Assembly: GCA_030622135.1 (NCBI GenBank)
Contig: JAUXGL010000021.1
Coordinates: 1-35,156, forward strand
Length of the DNA: 35,156 bases
Origin: Deltaproteobacteria bacterium
GTDB taxonomy: Bacteria > Myxococcota > B64-G9
Direction: 5' to 3'
Positions 6,799 to 15,182 of this stretch are shown here, in pieces. The notes below the pieces were generated by a model. That model searched no databases. It was not told the DNA's origin and saw only the letters and a program-made list of their open reading frames with translations. The position numbers and the translations under genes are program-made. Numbering within the stretch: the stretch's first letter is position 1; every line of letters starts with the position of its first letter.

Positions 6799-8898
6799 CT
6801 AAGAATCGGCATCCTCGTCGGAAAGCGCCGTAAACGCTTCAATGGTTTTCTGGAAACTGGCCGAAAGCGCTTCAACTCGCTTCTGGAGTTTCTCTGTCTC
6901 CAGTTCTTCTGCCTCCAATTCCTTCTCTCGCTTGTCTAGGCGGCTCTCGTCCGAGGCCAGTTTTTCCCGATCATTCCTGAGCACCCTCCGGTTGGTTGAG
7001 ATTTCCTGCCGCTCTTCCTCCTGGGTCGTTCGCAGCTCTTCCAGGTTCTCCTGTTCTTCCCGTTGCGACCGCCTCAATGCGTCCATCTCCTCGCGTTCCT
7101 CCTCGATCGCCTGTTTCTGCTTCTCGACGAAGGCAGCCATCTCGTTTATTCCCGCCTTCTTTTTGTTTTGCTCTTTCCACTCCGCTTCCACTGCGGCCCG
7201 GGCTTCGGTTGCCGACGCGGCCTCGACCGCCAGCGCTTCTTTTTCTCCGGCCAGCCTGGCTTTCAGGCCCTCAAATGATTTCTGTTCCGCTTCCATCTGT
7301 TTCTCACGCCTCGAAAGGGCCGCTCCCTTATCCCGGTTCTTCTTCAACTCCTCCTGCGCCGATTGCCAAAGGGCCTGGGTTTCTTTTTCCCGGTTCTCGA
7401 TCTTCTCTTGCTGTTTTTTGAATCCGGCAGCGAGGGTAGAGAGCATTTCTTCACGCTGGTTCTGCTTGGCTTCCTTCCGCTCCATGGTCCCCTCGATTTC
7501 CTTGAAGGCTTCCCGCTCGGCGGTCAACAGCGCCTGATGGGTAGAGAGCTTTTCCTGGGCTGCATCTATTCCCTTCCGTTCGACTTCGAGGCGTTTAGCC
7601 AGGGCCTCGAGCTTCTCCGCGCGCACACTTGCCTGTTGTTTCCTTGCTTCCATCTCCGTCCGGGTCTTGCCTAAAGCCTGTCGTTGTTTGTCCAACCGAT
7701 TGTTTTCCTCGGCGATTTCGGCCCGGGCCTGTTCGAGTTCCTCCTGGGTTTTGCTGAGCTCCTGTCCCTCTTTTTCCAGGAGGGATTCCAGGTGGTCCTC
7801 GTCCAGTCGTCGGGTTTGCGCCTGCAGCCACGACTCGATAGCATTGCAACAGTCCATCTCCTTTTGCAGCGATTGCCTGACCGTGGACGCTCCCTTGCCC
7901 CGCAAATCCTGGCACCGCCACAGAACCGTTTTCGCGATTTTCTTCAGATCGGACGATTTACCCCAAAGCTCCCGGCACTGCTTCTTGACCACGAACCGGA
8001 TCTCGTTCAGCTCGTTTTGGGCCGACTCGATCTCCTTCCGCTCAATTTGCAGAACCGCCTGCCTGGAATCCAGATCCGCCCGTTCGGAGCCGAGTCTTTT
8101 CTCGATCTCGTCGATCTCGCGCTCTCTCTCCTGGACGGATCCAACCCGTTGATCGAGGGCCTGCCTCAGCTCTTCGTCTTTCTCTCGCCGGATCTTGTCG
8201 GCTTTTTCCCGGGTGCGGTCCAGTCCTTCCAGGGCCTCGCTGCACTCGCGCAGGCCTTCTTTGAAATCCTCATCCTCAAGCACGCCGAGGGCGATTCTGT
8301 AAAGTTTCTGGGCTTCCTCGTAGAGGAGCGCGTCGTCGTTCGCGGCCGCTCTCTTGAAAAGGATGTCGGCTAGTAGACCGTGAGTCTCCGACGCCCGCCA
8401 GTCGATTTCAAGGATGGTGCGGTAGATCTCTTCGGCCTTGACGAGATCCTGTCTCTCCGTGGCTATCTCGGCCAGCTCGATCAACGAGCGGATATCTTTG
8501 GGATTGACTTCCAGTCTCTCGGTCGATCTCTGCTCGAGGGACGAAAGAACGAAGTCGGCCAGCATCTCGATGGCATCATCCTGTCCCTTGCGGGCGAAAG
8601 AGATGCCCAATCCGACCTCGCGGGTGGAATCCGAGCTGGGATCCGCCACCCGGGTTATCTTGCCGCGCACGATGATCGGTTCTATATTCTTTTCAATCGT
8701 GATGGTGAAGTCGATCTGGGTGCCTGGGGAGATAACGTGCGAGGTTCGCATGAACGCGCCCCGGGCGCCCAGATCACGGGTGAAGCCGAACACGGATTGC
8801 TCATCGTGCTCGAAGTCAATTCGCTTGCTGGCCCTCAGACGTTTGTATTTGCGCCGGGACCGCCTCCGGCGGGTTCGCCGGCCCGCATCGTCATTCAC
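6799..8898 (-). CDS. PilZ domain plus long coiled-coil protein
   Basis: This 699-residue protein starts at a GTG; an in-frame stop 14 codons upstream excludes a longer form. Residues about 17-118 look like a PilZ domain: a basic RRKYKRLRASKR segment (RxxxR-like), then TRDLGARGAF where PilZ proteins have (D/N)xSxxG, then the GKITRV and VGLGISF strands. The Ser of the second motif is Gly here, so c-di-GMP binding is uncertain. Residues about 130-235 resemble TPR helices (AEEIYRTILEID). From about 235 to the end it is almost unbroken coiled coil rich in Glu, Lys, Gln and Arg. No signal peptide or membrane segment is seen. It may be a cytoskeletal or polar scaffold, which is inference only. Confidence 0.82.
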   Translation of the reverse strand: MNDDAGRRTRRRRSRRKYKRLRASKRIDFEHDEQSVFGFTRDLGARGAFMRTSHVISPGTQIDFTITIEKNIEPIIVRGKITRVADPSSDSTREVGLGISFARKGQDDAIEMLADFVLSSLEQRSTERLEVNPKDIRSLIELAEIATERQDLVKAEEIYRTILEIDWRASETHGLLADILFKRAAANDDALLYEEAQKLYRIALGVLEDEDFKEGLRECSEALEGLDRTREKADKIRREKDEELRQALDQRVGSVQEREREIDEIEKRLGSERADLDSRQAVLQIERKEIESAQNELNEIRFVVKKQCRELWGKSSDLKKIAKTVLWRCQDLRGKGASTVRQSLQKEMDCCNAIESWLQAQTRRLDEDHLESLLEKEGQELSKTQEELEQARAEIAEENNRLDKQRQALGKTRTEMEARKQQASVRAEKLEALAKRLEVERKGIDAAQEKLSTHQALLTAEREAFKEIEGTMERKEAKQNQREEMLSTLAAGFKKQQEKIENREKETQALWQSAQEELKKNRDKGAALSRREKQMEAEQKSFEGLKARLAGEKEALAVEAASATEARAAVEAEWKEQNKKKAGINEMAAFVEKQKQAIEEEREEMDALRRSQREEQENLEELRTTQEEERQEISTNRRVLRNDREKLASDESRLDKREKELEAEELETEKLQKRVEALSASFQKTIEAFTALSDEDADS

Positions 8899-8956
8899 AC
8901 CGATACCATAGCCATAGCGCGGGATTTCGTCAATTCGTCACGGTGTTGACTCTTCA

Positions 8957-9562
8957 TCATTTCGCCATCCGGCGGAACTTCGTGATGATCTCCTCGATCT
9001 GGGCGAGCAGGGCGTCGGTGTCGCACTTGCCTCGGGTGGTGGCGGTGGCGTTGGTGGCGGCTTTTTTCAGGTCGTAGAGGGCGGCGGTGACGATGCAGGA
9101 GGAGCCGATGGATGCGATTTTGACCGAGAGCGTCTTCTGCGCGGCGATCTCTCGGCCGATCTCGATCTGACAGGACTGGTCGTAGCAACTCTTGTAGCTT
9201 TTCTGCTTGGTGCTCAGAAGGCGTTTTTGGATCTCCTCCCGGGGGACCACGTGAAACAGCCCGTCCTCGGCCATCTTGGTGGCCAGGTAGTCGGTCAGGC
9301 TCTCCAACTCCATCCGCGACAGCGTTTTACTCTTGTCCTGGATGTCGAAGACGGCCACGTAAGCCCCGCGCACGTCGATCCTGCGGAAGGGGACCTCGGT
9401 GGGTGGTGGCTGGGCCGCCTCTTTCGGTGCGGTTGTCCTGGAATCCGCCCGAGCCACATTGTGCCACTGGGTCTCCGATCTTACGTCGGGAATGTGCTTG
9501 ATCCCCCCGCAGCCCATCAATAAGGAGAAGGCCAATAAAAAGAGCAGGCTCCGGAGGCTCAT
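8957..9562 (-). CDS. LpoB/CsgG-like lipoprotein
   Basis: This 201-residue lipoprotein has the signal peptide SLRSLLFLLAFSLLMGC with acylated Cys at about 18. The mature part carries the pattern AVFDIQD, LTDYLATKM, FHVVPREEIQKRL, CYDQSCQIEIGREI, which is typical of LpoB/CsgG-type N-terminal domains common in deltaproteobacterial lipoproteins. Its ATG overlaps the stop of the upstream gene (ATGA, 9559-9562), so translation is coupled. The large frame upstream of this ATG is spurious and antisense to nothing functional. It probably acts at the inner leaflet of the outer membrane or the periplasm; its partner is unknown. A related domain ends the VWA lipoprotein at 20751-22688. Confidence 0.85.
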   Translation of the reverse strand: MSLRSLLFLLAFSLLMGCGGIKHIPDVRSETQWHNVARADSRTTAPKEAAQPPPTEVPFRRIDVRGAYVAVFDIQDKSKTLSRMELESLTDYLATKMAEDGLFHVVPREEIQKRLLSTKQKSYKSCYDQSCQIEIGREIAAQKTLSVKIASIGSSCIVTAALYDLKKAATNATATTRGKCDTDALLAQIEEIITKFRRMAK

Positions 9563-10170
9563 GACAACACCCTCCAGCCCGCCGACGCGTGCGCCTGACT
9601 CTGAAGCAGCCGGAGGATCTCCACTACCGCCTCGGCTATCCAGTTCATCATGACCTCTTCGAGCATCTTGGCGTAGGACCCGTCGGTGACCAGCATGAAA
9701 GTTTCGTCGGTGTGGGCGGCGAACCGCCGGGCAAAGGTGGTGCCCTGGGGAAGCCGGACGGTTACTTCCGCGTGCACTATGGCGAACAGGTGAGAGGACC
9801 CGAAGTTGGCCTCCGGTTCCACGAAGAAATTCAGAAGATCCACCACGATCCGCGCCGCCAGGGGGTCGTTGGGCGCAAGGCTCAATCCCGCTCGTTGGAA
9901 CTCCTCGTTTATTACCCCCCCGAACCAGTCGGTAAGCCGAACGTCCAGGAACAGATCCGCCGACTCCGATCCGTACCGGCTCTTCTTGCACCCGATGCGG
10001 TTCTGGTTCGGCCGCCGGTCGCTCACCCGCTCCAGAAACACCGGATAAGGCGTGGAAACCGCCTTCTCCAGCACCGGCGTGTGCGCCAGCGTCAAGGTCG
10101 AATCCATGTACGCACACCCAGCGAACAATTCGGCGAAAAACAGCAATATAATCATATGCCAGATCTTCAA
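9559..10170 (-). CDS. YajG-like lipoprotein
   Basis: This is a 203-residue lipoprotein. I place the start at the TTG at 10168-10170: GGGAGG lies 5 nt upstream, and the resulting N-terminus (MKIWHMIILLFFAELFAGC) is a proper lipoprotein signal, whereas the upstream ATG at 10221 would add 17 charged residues. The mature part has an SDRRPNQNRIGCKK segment, then a predicted alpha/beta region with a paired strand ending (AEVTVRLPQGTTFARRF), reminiscent of the YajG lipoprotein family. It is the first gene of a two-gene lipoprotein operon with the LpoB-like gene. The biochemical role is unknown. Confidence 0.78.
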   Translation of the reverse strand: MKIWHMIILLFFAELFAGCAYMDSTLTLAHTPVLEKAVSTPYPVFLERVSDRRPNQNRIGCKKSRYGSESADLFLDVRLTDWFGGVINEEFQRAGLSLAPNDPLAARIVVDLLNFFVEPEANFGSSHLFAIVHAEVTVRLPQGTTFARRFAAHTDETFMLVTDGSYAKMLEEVMMNWIAEAVVEILRLLQSQAHASAGWRVLS

Positions 10171-10291
10171 CTCGTCCTCCCAGATCTTCCGATCTTTTCT
10201 CCGTTGGTTATCAAATGTCAACTAGCAGATCACAGGGCCGGATGAAGTCTCTTGACAACAGCGGCTTAACTGTGCTTCAAAATCTATCCTG

Positions 10292-11227
10292 ATGATTGTC
10301 GCGAATGAATTAGTGAAGGACTATGGTGAACTGAGGGCGGTGGACGAAGTCTCGTTCGAGATCCGGCAGGGGGAGTGTGTCGGACTCTTGGGGTTGAACG
10401 GGGCGGGGAAGACCACCCTGCTGCGGATCCTGAGCTGCCTGCTCACGCCAACTTCCGGATCGGTTTCCGTCTATGGGGCGGATGTGATCCGGGAGTCGGA
10501 GGCGGTACGGGGAAAGATCGGGTTTCTGCCGGAGGAGCCGCCGCTGTACGGGGAGATGACCGTCGGGAAGTACCTGGAGTTCGCCGCGCGGTTGCGGGGG
10601 GTGCCCCGGACCGATGTGGGTGGACGGGTGCAGGACGCGGCCCGGCGTTGCCGGGTTACCGAGGTGATCGATCAGCGGATCGAAACCCTGTCTTACGGAT
10701 ACAAGAAGCGGGTGGGGATCGCGCAGGCGGTGGTGCACCGGCCGCCGCTTCTGATCCTGGACGAGCCCATCGCGGGCCTGGACCCGGCGCAGATCGTGGA
10801 CATGCGCGATCTGGTCCGCGGTTTCCGGGGCGAGCACACCGTAGTGCTCTCCAGCCATATTCTCACCGAGATTAGCCAGACCTGCGACCGCATCCTGGTA
10901 ATGCAGAAAGGACGTGTGGTTGCCTCGGGGTCCGAGGAGGAGCTTTCGGTCGGGCAGGGGAAGGGCCGGCGGGTCAGCGTTCGGGTGCGGGGGAAGAAGG
11001 AGCAGGTGGAGGATGCCTTGAAGGGTGTGGAGGGAGTCAAGAGTTGGGAGCTGTCCGAGACCAACGGAACCATCCGGGCCCTGATTACCTCGGAGAAGGA
11101 CCGCCGGGCGGAGATTAGCCGCGTGCTGGTCCGGGCCGGGCTGGATTTGATTGAGATTGCCCGGCCGGAAGGGGAGCTGGAGTCGGTATTCTTGAAGCTC
11201 ACCGGAGACGGGAGGAAAGAGCCTTGA
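10292..11227 (+). CDS. ABC transporter ATP-binding protein, GldA-like
   Basis: This 311-residue ATPase energises the ABC-2 permease encoded next. The Walker A motif is GLNGAGKTT (34-42), the Q-loop region is FLPEEPPLYGEMT, the signature is LSYGYKKR (133-140; divergent from LSGGQ but usual for the GldA/CcmA branch), Walker B is LLILDEP (153-159), and the H-loop is SSH. A C-terminal regulatory extension of about 90 residues follows. It heads a tight operon with overlapping start/stop codons (10292-14962). No convincing Shine-Dalgarno precedes the ATG; a TTGACA at 10252-10257 may be a -35 with a poor -10. The substrate is unknown; despite the Gld name, nothing here proves gliding. Confidence 0.92.
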   Translation: MIVANELVKDYGELRAVDEVSFEIRQGECVGLLGLNGAGKTTLLRILSCLLTPTSGSVSVYGADVIRESEAVRGKIGFLPEEPPLYGEMTVGKYLEFAARLRGVPRTDVGGRVQDAARRCRVTEVIDQRIETLSYGYKKRVGIAQAVVHRPPLLILDEPIAGLDPAQIVDMRDLVRGFRGEHTVVLSSHILTEISQTCDRILVMQKGRVVASGSEEELSVGQGKGRRVSVRVRGKKEQVEDALKGVEGVKSWELSETNGTIRALITSEKDRRAEISRVLVRAGLDLIEIARPEGELESVFLKLTGDGRKEP

Positions 11228-11949
11228 GAAGCGTTTGGTTGATCGCCCGACGGGAGTTGGTCGCCACGCTGCGCTCACCCCTGGGCTTCATCGTGACCGC
11301 GCTGGTGCTGGCCATCGTGGGCCTGCTTTTCAATCTGCGTGCGCTGGGCGGCGGGGAAAAATACTCCGCCGACGTCCTGGCCCAGTTTTTCTACGACCTC
11401 TCCGGCTTTGTTATAGTGGCCAGCATCCTGGTCTCCATGCGGCTTATCGCCGAGGAGCGCCAGAACGGCACCATCGTGCTCTTGTTGACCTCTCCGGTCA
11501 GGGACCACCAGATCGTCCTGGGAAAGTTCCTGGGGGCCCTGGGTTTCATGGCCTTGCTGATCCTGATAACCATCTACATGCCGCTCTTGGTCATGGTGCA
11601 CGGCAAGATCTCCTGGGGCCACGTCTTTGCGGGGTACCTGGGTAACCTGCTCCTGGCCTCCGGCGCCCTGGCGGTCGGTACCTTTGGATCGTCGCTGGCG
11701 CGCAGCCAGATCGTCGCGGTGTTCGTCTCGGCCTTCCTGGTGGCGGCCATGGTGATGATGTGGCTGATGGGTCGGGTGGCCGATGCGCCCCTGGACGACA
11801 TCTTCGCGAATCTGGCCCTACACAACATCCACTTCTCCCCGTTTAGGGCGGGCAAGGTTCACCTGCGGGACATCGCCTATTACCTGTCCGTGACCGGCTT
11901 TTTCCTGTTCGCGGCCACGCGCATGCTGGAGGCGCGCCGATGGCGGTAG
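11224..11949 (+). CDS. ABC-2 type permease, GldF-like
   Basis: This 241-residue membrane protein starts at a TTG that overlaps the stop of the ATPase gene (TTGA). About six hydrophobic segments are visible, the first being GFIVTALVLAIVGLLF. The conserved cytoplasmic EERQNGTIVLLLTSPV block between TM2 and TM3 is characteristic of the GldF/NosY-type ABC-2 permeases. It would form the membrane channel with the ATPase and the downstream Gld-like protein. Confidence 0.9.
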   Translation: MRSVWLIARRELVATLRSPLGFIVTALVLAIVGLLFNLRALGGGEKYSADVLAQFFYDLSGFVIVASILVSMRLIAEERQNGTIVLLLTSPVRDHQIVLGKFLGALGFMALLILITIYMPLLVMVHGKISWGHVFAGYLGNLLLASGALAVGTFGSSLARSQIVAVFVSAFLVAAMVMMWLMGRVADAPLDDIFANLALHNIHFSPFRAGKVHLRDIAYYLSVTGFFLFAATRMLEARRWR

Positions 11950-13940
11950 ATACGCCCAAAAAGGTTCCCTTCGGGGTACTGCGTGGGTTGCACGTGCTGG
12001 TGGGGTACCTGCTGGGCATAGTGCTGATCTTCGTGGGTGAGCGGCTGATCGGTGGGCAGTCCTCCACCCGGTGGATTCTCGGGGGGACCGGCGCGGTCGC
12101 CATGCTGGTCGCGTGTATGCTCTTTTTGATCGCCTGGAAGCGCTCGGACGGTGAGCGTAGCCGGATCGAGGGGTTGGCGGCGCTGCTTTCCCTGGGCGGC
12201 CTCCTTGCTTTGGTTCTCTACCTGCTCGGCTCCGATCTGGTAATGGGGCCTGCCCCGGTCACCCGGGCGAAGGATGCCGGCGTGGGGCTGCGGCAGGTGC
12301 TTCTGGTGGCCTGGCCGATCTTGATGGTCTTGAGCGTGTTGCCCTTGATCTTCGTGCAGGTCAGCACCGCTTCCATGGGCCTGGGGCGGGGAGTGGAGGG
12401 TTCGCGAGTGCGCGCCTCGGCGCTGTCGGGGGCCATGACCGCCTCGCTCCTGTGCACCCTGTTTCTGATAAACGCCATCGCCGCCCGCAAGGACGTCCAC
12501 CGGGATCTCAGCTACTTCAAGACCACCACGCCCTCCGACGTCACCCGGGAGATGATCACCGGCCTGGATGCGGACACCCAGGCCATCCTGTTTTTCCCGG
12601 AGTACAACGACGTGCTCCAGGAGGTGTGCCCCTACTTCGACGAGCTGAAAGGCCTGTCGGAGCGCTTCACTGTCTCGGAAGTGGACCGGGCGCTGGAACC
12701 CGATATTGCCAAGGAGTACCGCGCCGCGCGGGACGGATCGGTGATGTTGGTTCGCGGCAAGAGTCGCCAGAAGATCGACGTGGGCACCAGCCTGGATCGC
12801 GCCAAGCGCAAGCTGAGAAAGCTGGACTCCGAGGTCCAGAAGGCTTTGCTGAAGCTCACCCGCAAGAGACAGACGGTCTACACCATCATCGGGCACGGCG
12901 AGCGCGGGGCCGATCGGGTGGGTGGGGACGACCGCTCCAAGCTGAGTGAGTTGAGGAAGATCCTGAGGCTCAACAACCTGATGGTGAAGAACCTGGGGCC
13001 GGTGGAAGGCCTGGCCTCCGAGGTGCCCGCCGACGCGGCCATGCTGCTCTGGACGGATCCCTCCCGGCCCCTGTTTCCCGGGGAAGCGAGCTCGCTGCGG
13101 GCCTACCTGAACAAAGGCGGGCGCATGCTCATTACCCTGGATCCGGAAAGCCCGGCCGCCCCGGTTGGATTGCTCGAGTTTCTGGGCCTGAGCTATTCGA
13201 CCGACAAGCTGGCCCACGATCACAAGTACATTCCGCTGTCGCGTTCGCCCGCCGATCGCTACAATCTGGTAACCAACGCTTTCTCTAGCCACGCGGCCAC
13301 CTCGGTGATCTCGCGCTACAGCCGGCACTTGCCGGTTCTCTTTCCCCGGTCCGGCTCGCTGGATAAGGCCGGGAAGACCAACAAGAAGGCTACCTTCATC
13401 GTAAAGTCGCTGGACATGACCTGGCCGGACAAGAACGCCGACATGACCCGTTCCGAAGGCGAGAAGGGCGGTGTTTTCAACCTGGCGGCGGCGGTCTCGA
13501 TGAAGATCAAGATGCCTGAGAAGCCCGAGGACAAGAAAGAAGAAGTAAAGAAGGAAAACAAGGACGAAAAGAAAGATCGACCCTTGAGCAAAAAGCGCTC
13601 GGGGGCGGCAAAAACCGCCGAAGGCGACCAGCCCGAGATGCGCGTGGTGGTGTTCGCGGACACGGACGTCTTTGCCGATGACTACCTGGGTTTACTGCAG
13701 GTGGGGCCGCAGGGGTATCCCCCCAACCGGATCCTCTTGACCGACGTGCTCAAGTGGCTGCTTGAAGAGAGGCAGATCGGTGGGGTGTCCACCAGCGAGG
13801 AGGATGTCAAGATCGCCCACACTCGGGCCGAGGACGTCACCTGGTTCTACGTCACCGTGTTCGCCGTGCCGCTTTTCATCCTGGGCGTGGGGGCGGGCAC
13901 CCGCTGGGGGCGGGGGCGCAAGAGGAGGACGGGCCGATGA
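11940..13940 (+). CDS. GldG-like ABC auxiliary protein
   Basis: This is a 666-residue protein. The N-terminal part has four hydrophobic segments (about residues 15-35, 50-65, 80-95 and 113-135, with another at about 155-175). A large extracytoplasmic domain of the Gldg/ABC_transp_aux type follows, with LDADTQAILFFPEYNDVL and later VYTIIGHGER and LITLDPES. A very Lys/Glu-rich loop lies at about 525-565. A C-terminal membrane anchor (FYVTVFAVPLFILGVGAG) is followed by a basic tail. The ATG overlaps the permease gene by 10 bp, with GGAG upstream. It acts with GldA/GldF-like subunits at the inner membrane; the cargo is unknown. Confidence 0.88.
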   Translation: MAVDTPKKVPFGVLRGLHVLVGYLLGIVLIFVGERLIGGQSSTRWILGGTGAVAMLVACMLFLIAWKRSDGERSRIEGLAALLSLGGLLALVLYLLGSDLVMGPAPVTRAKDAGVGLRQVLLVAWPILMVLSVLPLIFVQVSTASMGLGRGVEGSRVRASALSGAMTASLLCTLFLINAIAARKDVHRDLSYFKTTTPSDVTREMITGLDADTQAILFFPEYNDVLQEVCPYFDELKGLSERFTVSEVDRALEPDIAKEYRAARDGSVMLVRGKSRQKIDVGTSLDRAKRKLRKLDSEVQKALLKLTRKRQTVYTIIGHGERGADRVGGDDRSKLSELRKILRLNNLMVKNLGPVEGLASEVPADAAMLLWTDPSRPLFPGEASSLRAYLNKGGRMLITLDPESPAAPVGLLEFLGLSYSTDKLAHDHKYIPLSRSPADRYNLVTNAFSSHAATSVISRYSRHLPVLFPRSGSLDKAGKTNKKATFIVKSLDMTWPDKNADMTRSEGEKGGVFNLAAAVSMKIKMPEKPEDKKEEVKKENKDEKKDRPLSKKRSGAAKTAEGDQPEMRVVVFADTDVFADDYLGLLQVGPQGYPPNRILLTDVLKWLLEERQIGGVSTSEEDVKIAHTRAEDVTWFYVTVFAVPLFILGVGAGTRWGRGRKRRTGR

Positions 13941-14962
13941 AGGGGAAGCTGAGCTTGGGCCTTCACTTGGCCGCCCTGGTGGTCGCGGGAATCTGTGCAT
14001 ACTTCGTCTTCTCCGCGGGGAAGGAGAAAGCCGAGAAGGGGAAGGTGATCTTGGACGTCGAGCCCGACCAACTCGGTCGACTGGCGTTTGACACCGGCAA
14101 GAAGCAGGTGGTGGCCGTCTCCCGGAAGGGTGGCGGATTCACCATGACCATTACCGAGCAGACCCACAAGCCGGTGGCGAAACCGAAAGAGGAGCCGGGC
14201 GCCGGCGATGCTCCGGATAAAAAATCCGCGGTACAGATGGTCACCGAGACCAACGTGACCAGCTACCGGGCCAGCCACGAGTTCGAAAAGGTCCTCGATC
14301 GGCTCCTGCCGTTGCGGGCCGAGCGGGACTTGGGGAAGGTGGATGAAAAGAAGCTTTCGCAGTTTGGCATGGTGGAGGCCGGACGCACCCTGATCGTGGA
14401 GGCCAAGAGCCAGAAAGTCACCTACCGGATCGGAAGCCAGACCCCCGGGGGAGCGACCAATTATGTCCACGAGCAGCCCGATGGTCCGATCTACCTGATC
14501 TCCTCGACTCTGATACGCTCCCTGGACGTTCGCGCCACCCGGTACCTGGAGAGGCGCCTGGTGGGTGTCGACAAGCAGGACGTCGAGCGGGTCGTGGTGG
14601 GTACGCTCATGGTCAACCGCGAGTTCATGCAGCAGAAGCGCGAGAAGAGAAGCGTCTGGGTGCCCGCCGACAGCCCCGATACCACCAACGACCTGTTTGC
14701 CAACTGGGTGGACCAGGTGTTCCGTCTGGGCGCCACCGAGTACTTGGCCCAAGACCCGGTTCCTCCGCCCCGGTCGGAGCTCAAGTTGAGCTATTTCAAG
14801 GGAAACAAGCAACTCGACGAGTTGGAGCTGGCCTCGGCGGAAGCCGGGGAGGGTCTGCGCGACTTCTTCGCCCGCAGCACTTTCACCGCGGGCTGGGTCA
14901 AGTTGCGGCGCCAGGACGCCGAGGCGGTCGTCTCCGACCTTTCCTCCATTCTGGAACAATAG
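13937..14962 (+). CDS. DUF4340 domain protein
   Basis: This 341-residue protein has an N-terminal membrane anchor (LHLAALVVAGICAYFVF) and a periplasmic DUF4340-like region with VEPDQLGRLAFDTG, YRIGSQTPGGATNYV, YLISSTLIRSLDV and ATRYLERRLVGVD blocks. DUF4340 genes usually follow gldG-like genes, as here. The ATG overlaps the previous stop (ATGA at 13937-13940) behind a strong GAGGAGG. It completes the four-gene ABC operon. The role is probably an accessory to the exporter. Confidence 0.88.
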   Translation: MKGKLSLGLHLAALVVAGICAYFVFSAGKEKAEKGKVILDVEPDQLGRLAFDTGKKQVVAVSRKGGGFTMTITEQTHKPVAKPKEEPGAGDAPDKKSAVQMVTETNVTSYRASHEFEKVLDRLLPLRAERDLGKVDEKKLSQFGMVEAGRTLIVEAKSQKVTYRIGSQTPGGATNYVHEQPDGPIYLISSTLIRSLDVRATRYLERRLVGVDKQDVERVVVGTLMVNREFMQQKREKRSVWVPADSPDTTNDLFANWVDQVFRLGATEYLAQDPVPPPRSELKLSYFKGNKQLDELELASAEAGEGLRDFFARSTFTAGWVKLRRQDAEAVVSDLSSILEQ

Positions 14963-14989
14963 CCATGCGTACGTCATCGTCGCCGCGGT

Positions 14990-15025
14990 GCCCCTGGGCA
15001 AGCGGGTGATGCTTGCCCGTGGGGC
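14990..15025 (+). terminator. Strong hairpin after the ABC operon
   Basis: GCCCC-t-GGGCAAGC pairs with GCTTGCCC-gt-GGGGC around a 7-nt loop, giving a 13-bp stem with a small bulge, 27 nt after the DUF4340 stop. The 3' side has only scattered T residues, so it could be a terminator without a perfect U-tract or an mRNA-stabilising hairpin. The rest of 14963-15182 shows no gene. Confidence 0.5.
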
Positions 15026-15182
15026 CGGTGTTCTAGTCCTGCAGTTTAGTTGGGGATTGGCCCATGAACGGTTGGGAGTGGCGTGAGCAACTCGAAAAGG
15101 GTGGGGCGCCGGAGCGGTTCCCCTGGGCCTGGTCCATACCGTTGAAAAAACGACCGCGACTGTGCAAGAAGGGCTGATCTTC

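Noticed and set aside
8957-10117. The 386-codon frame extending upstream of the LpoB-like lipoprotein
   Set aside because: The first 185 residues are low-complexity Gly/Arg-rich and overlap the YajG-like gene in another frame; a lipoprotein signal starts at the internal ATG at 9562.
11880-13328. A 482-codon minus-strand open frame opposite the GldF/GldG-like genes
   Set aside because: It is Gln/His/Gly/Arg-rich with no domain pattern, while the plus strand shows coupled, recognisable ABC genes.
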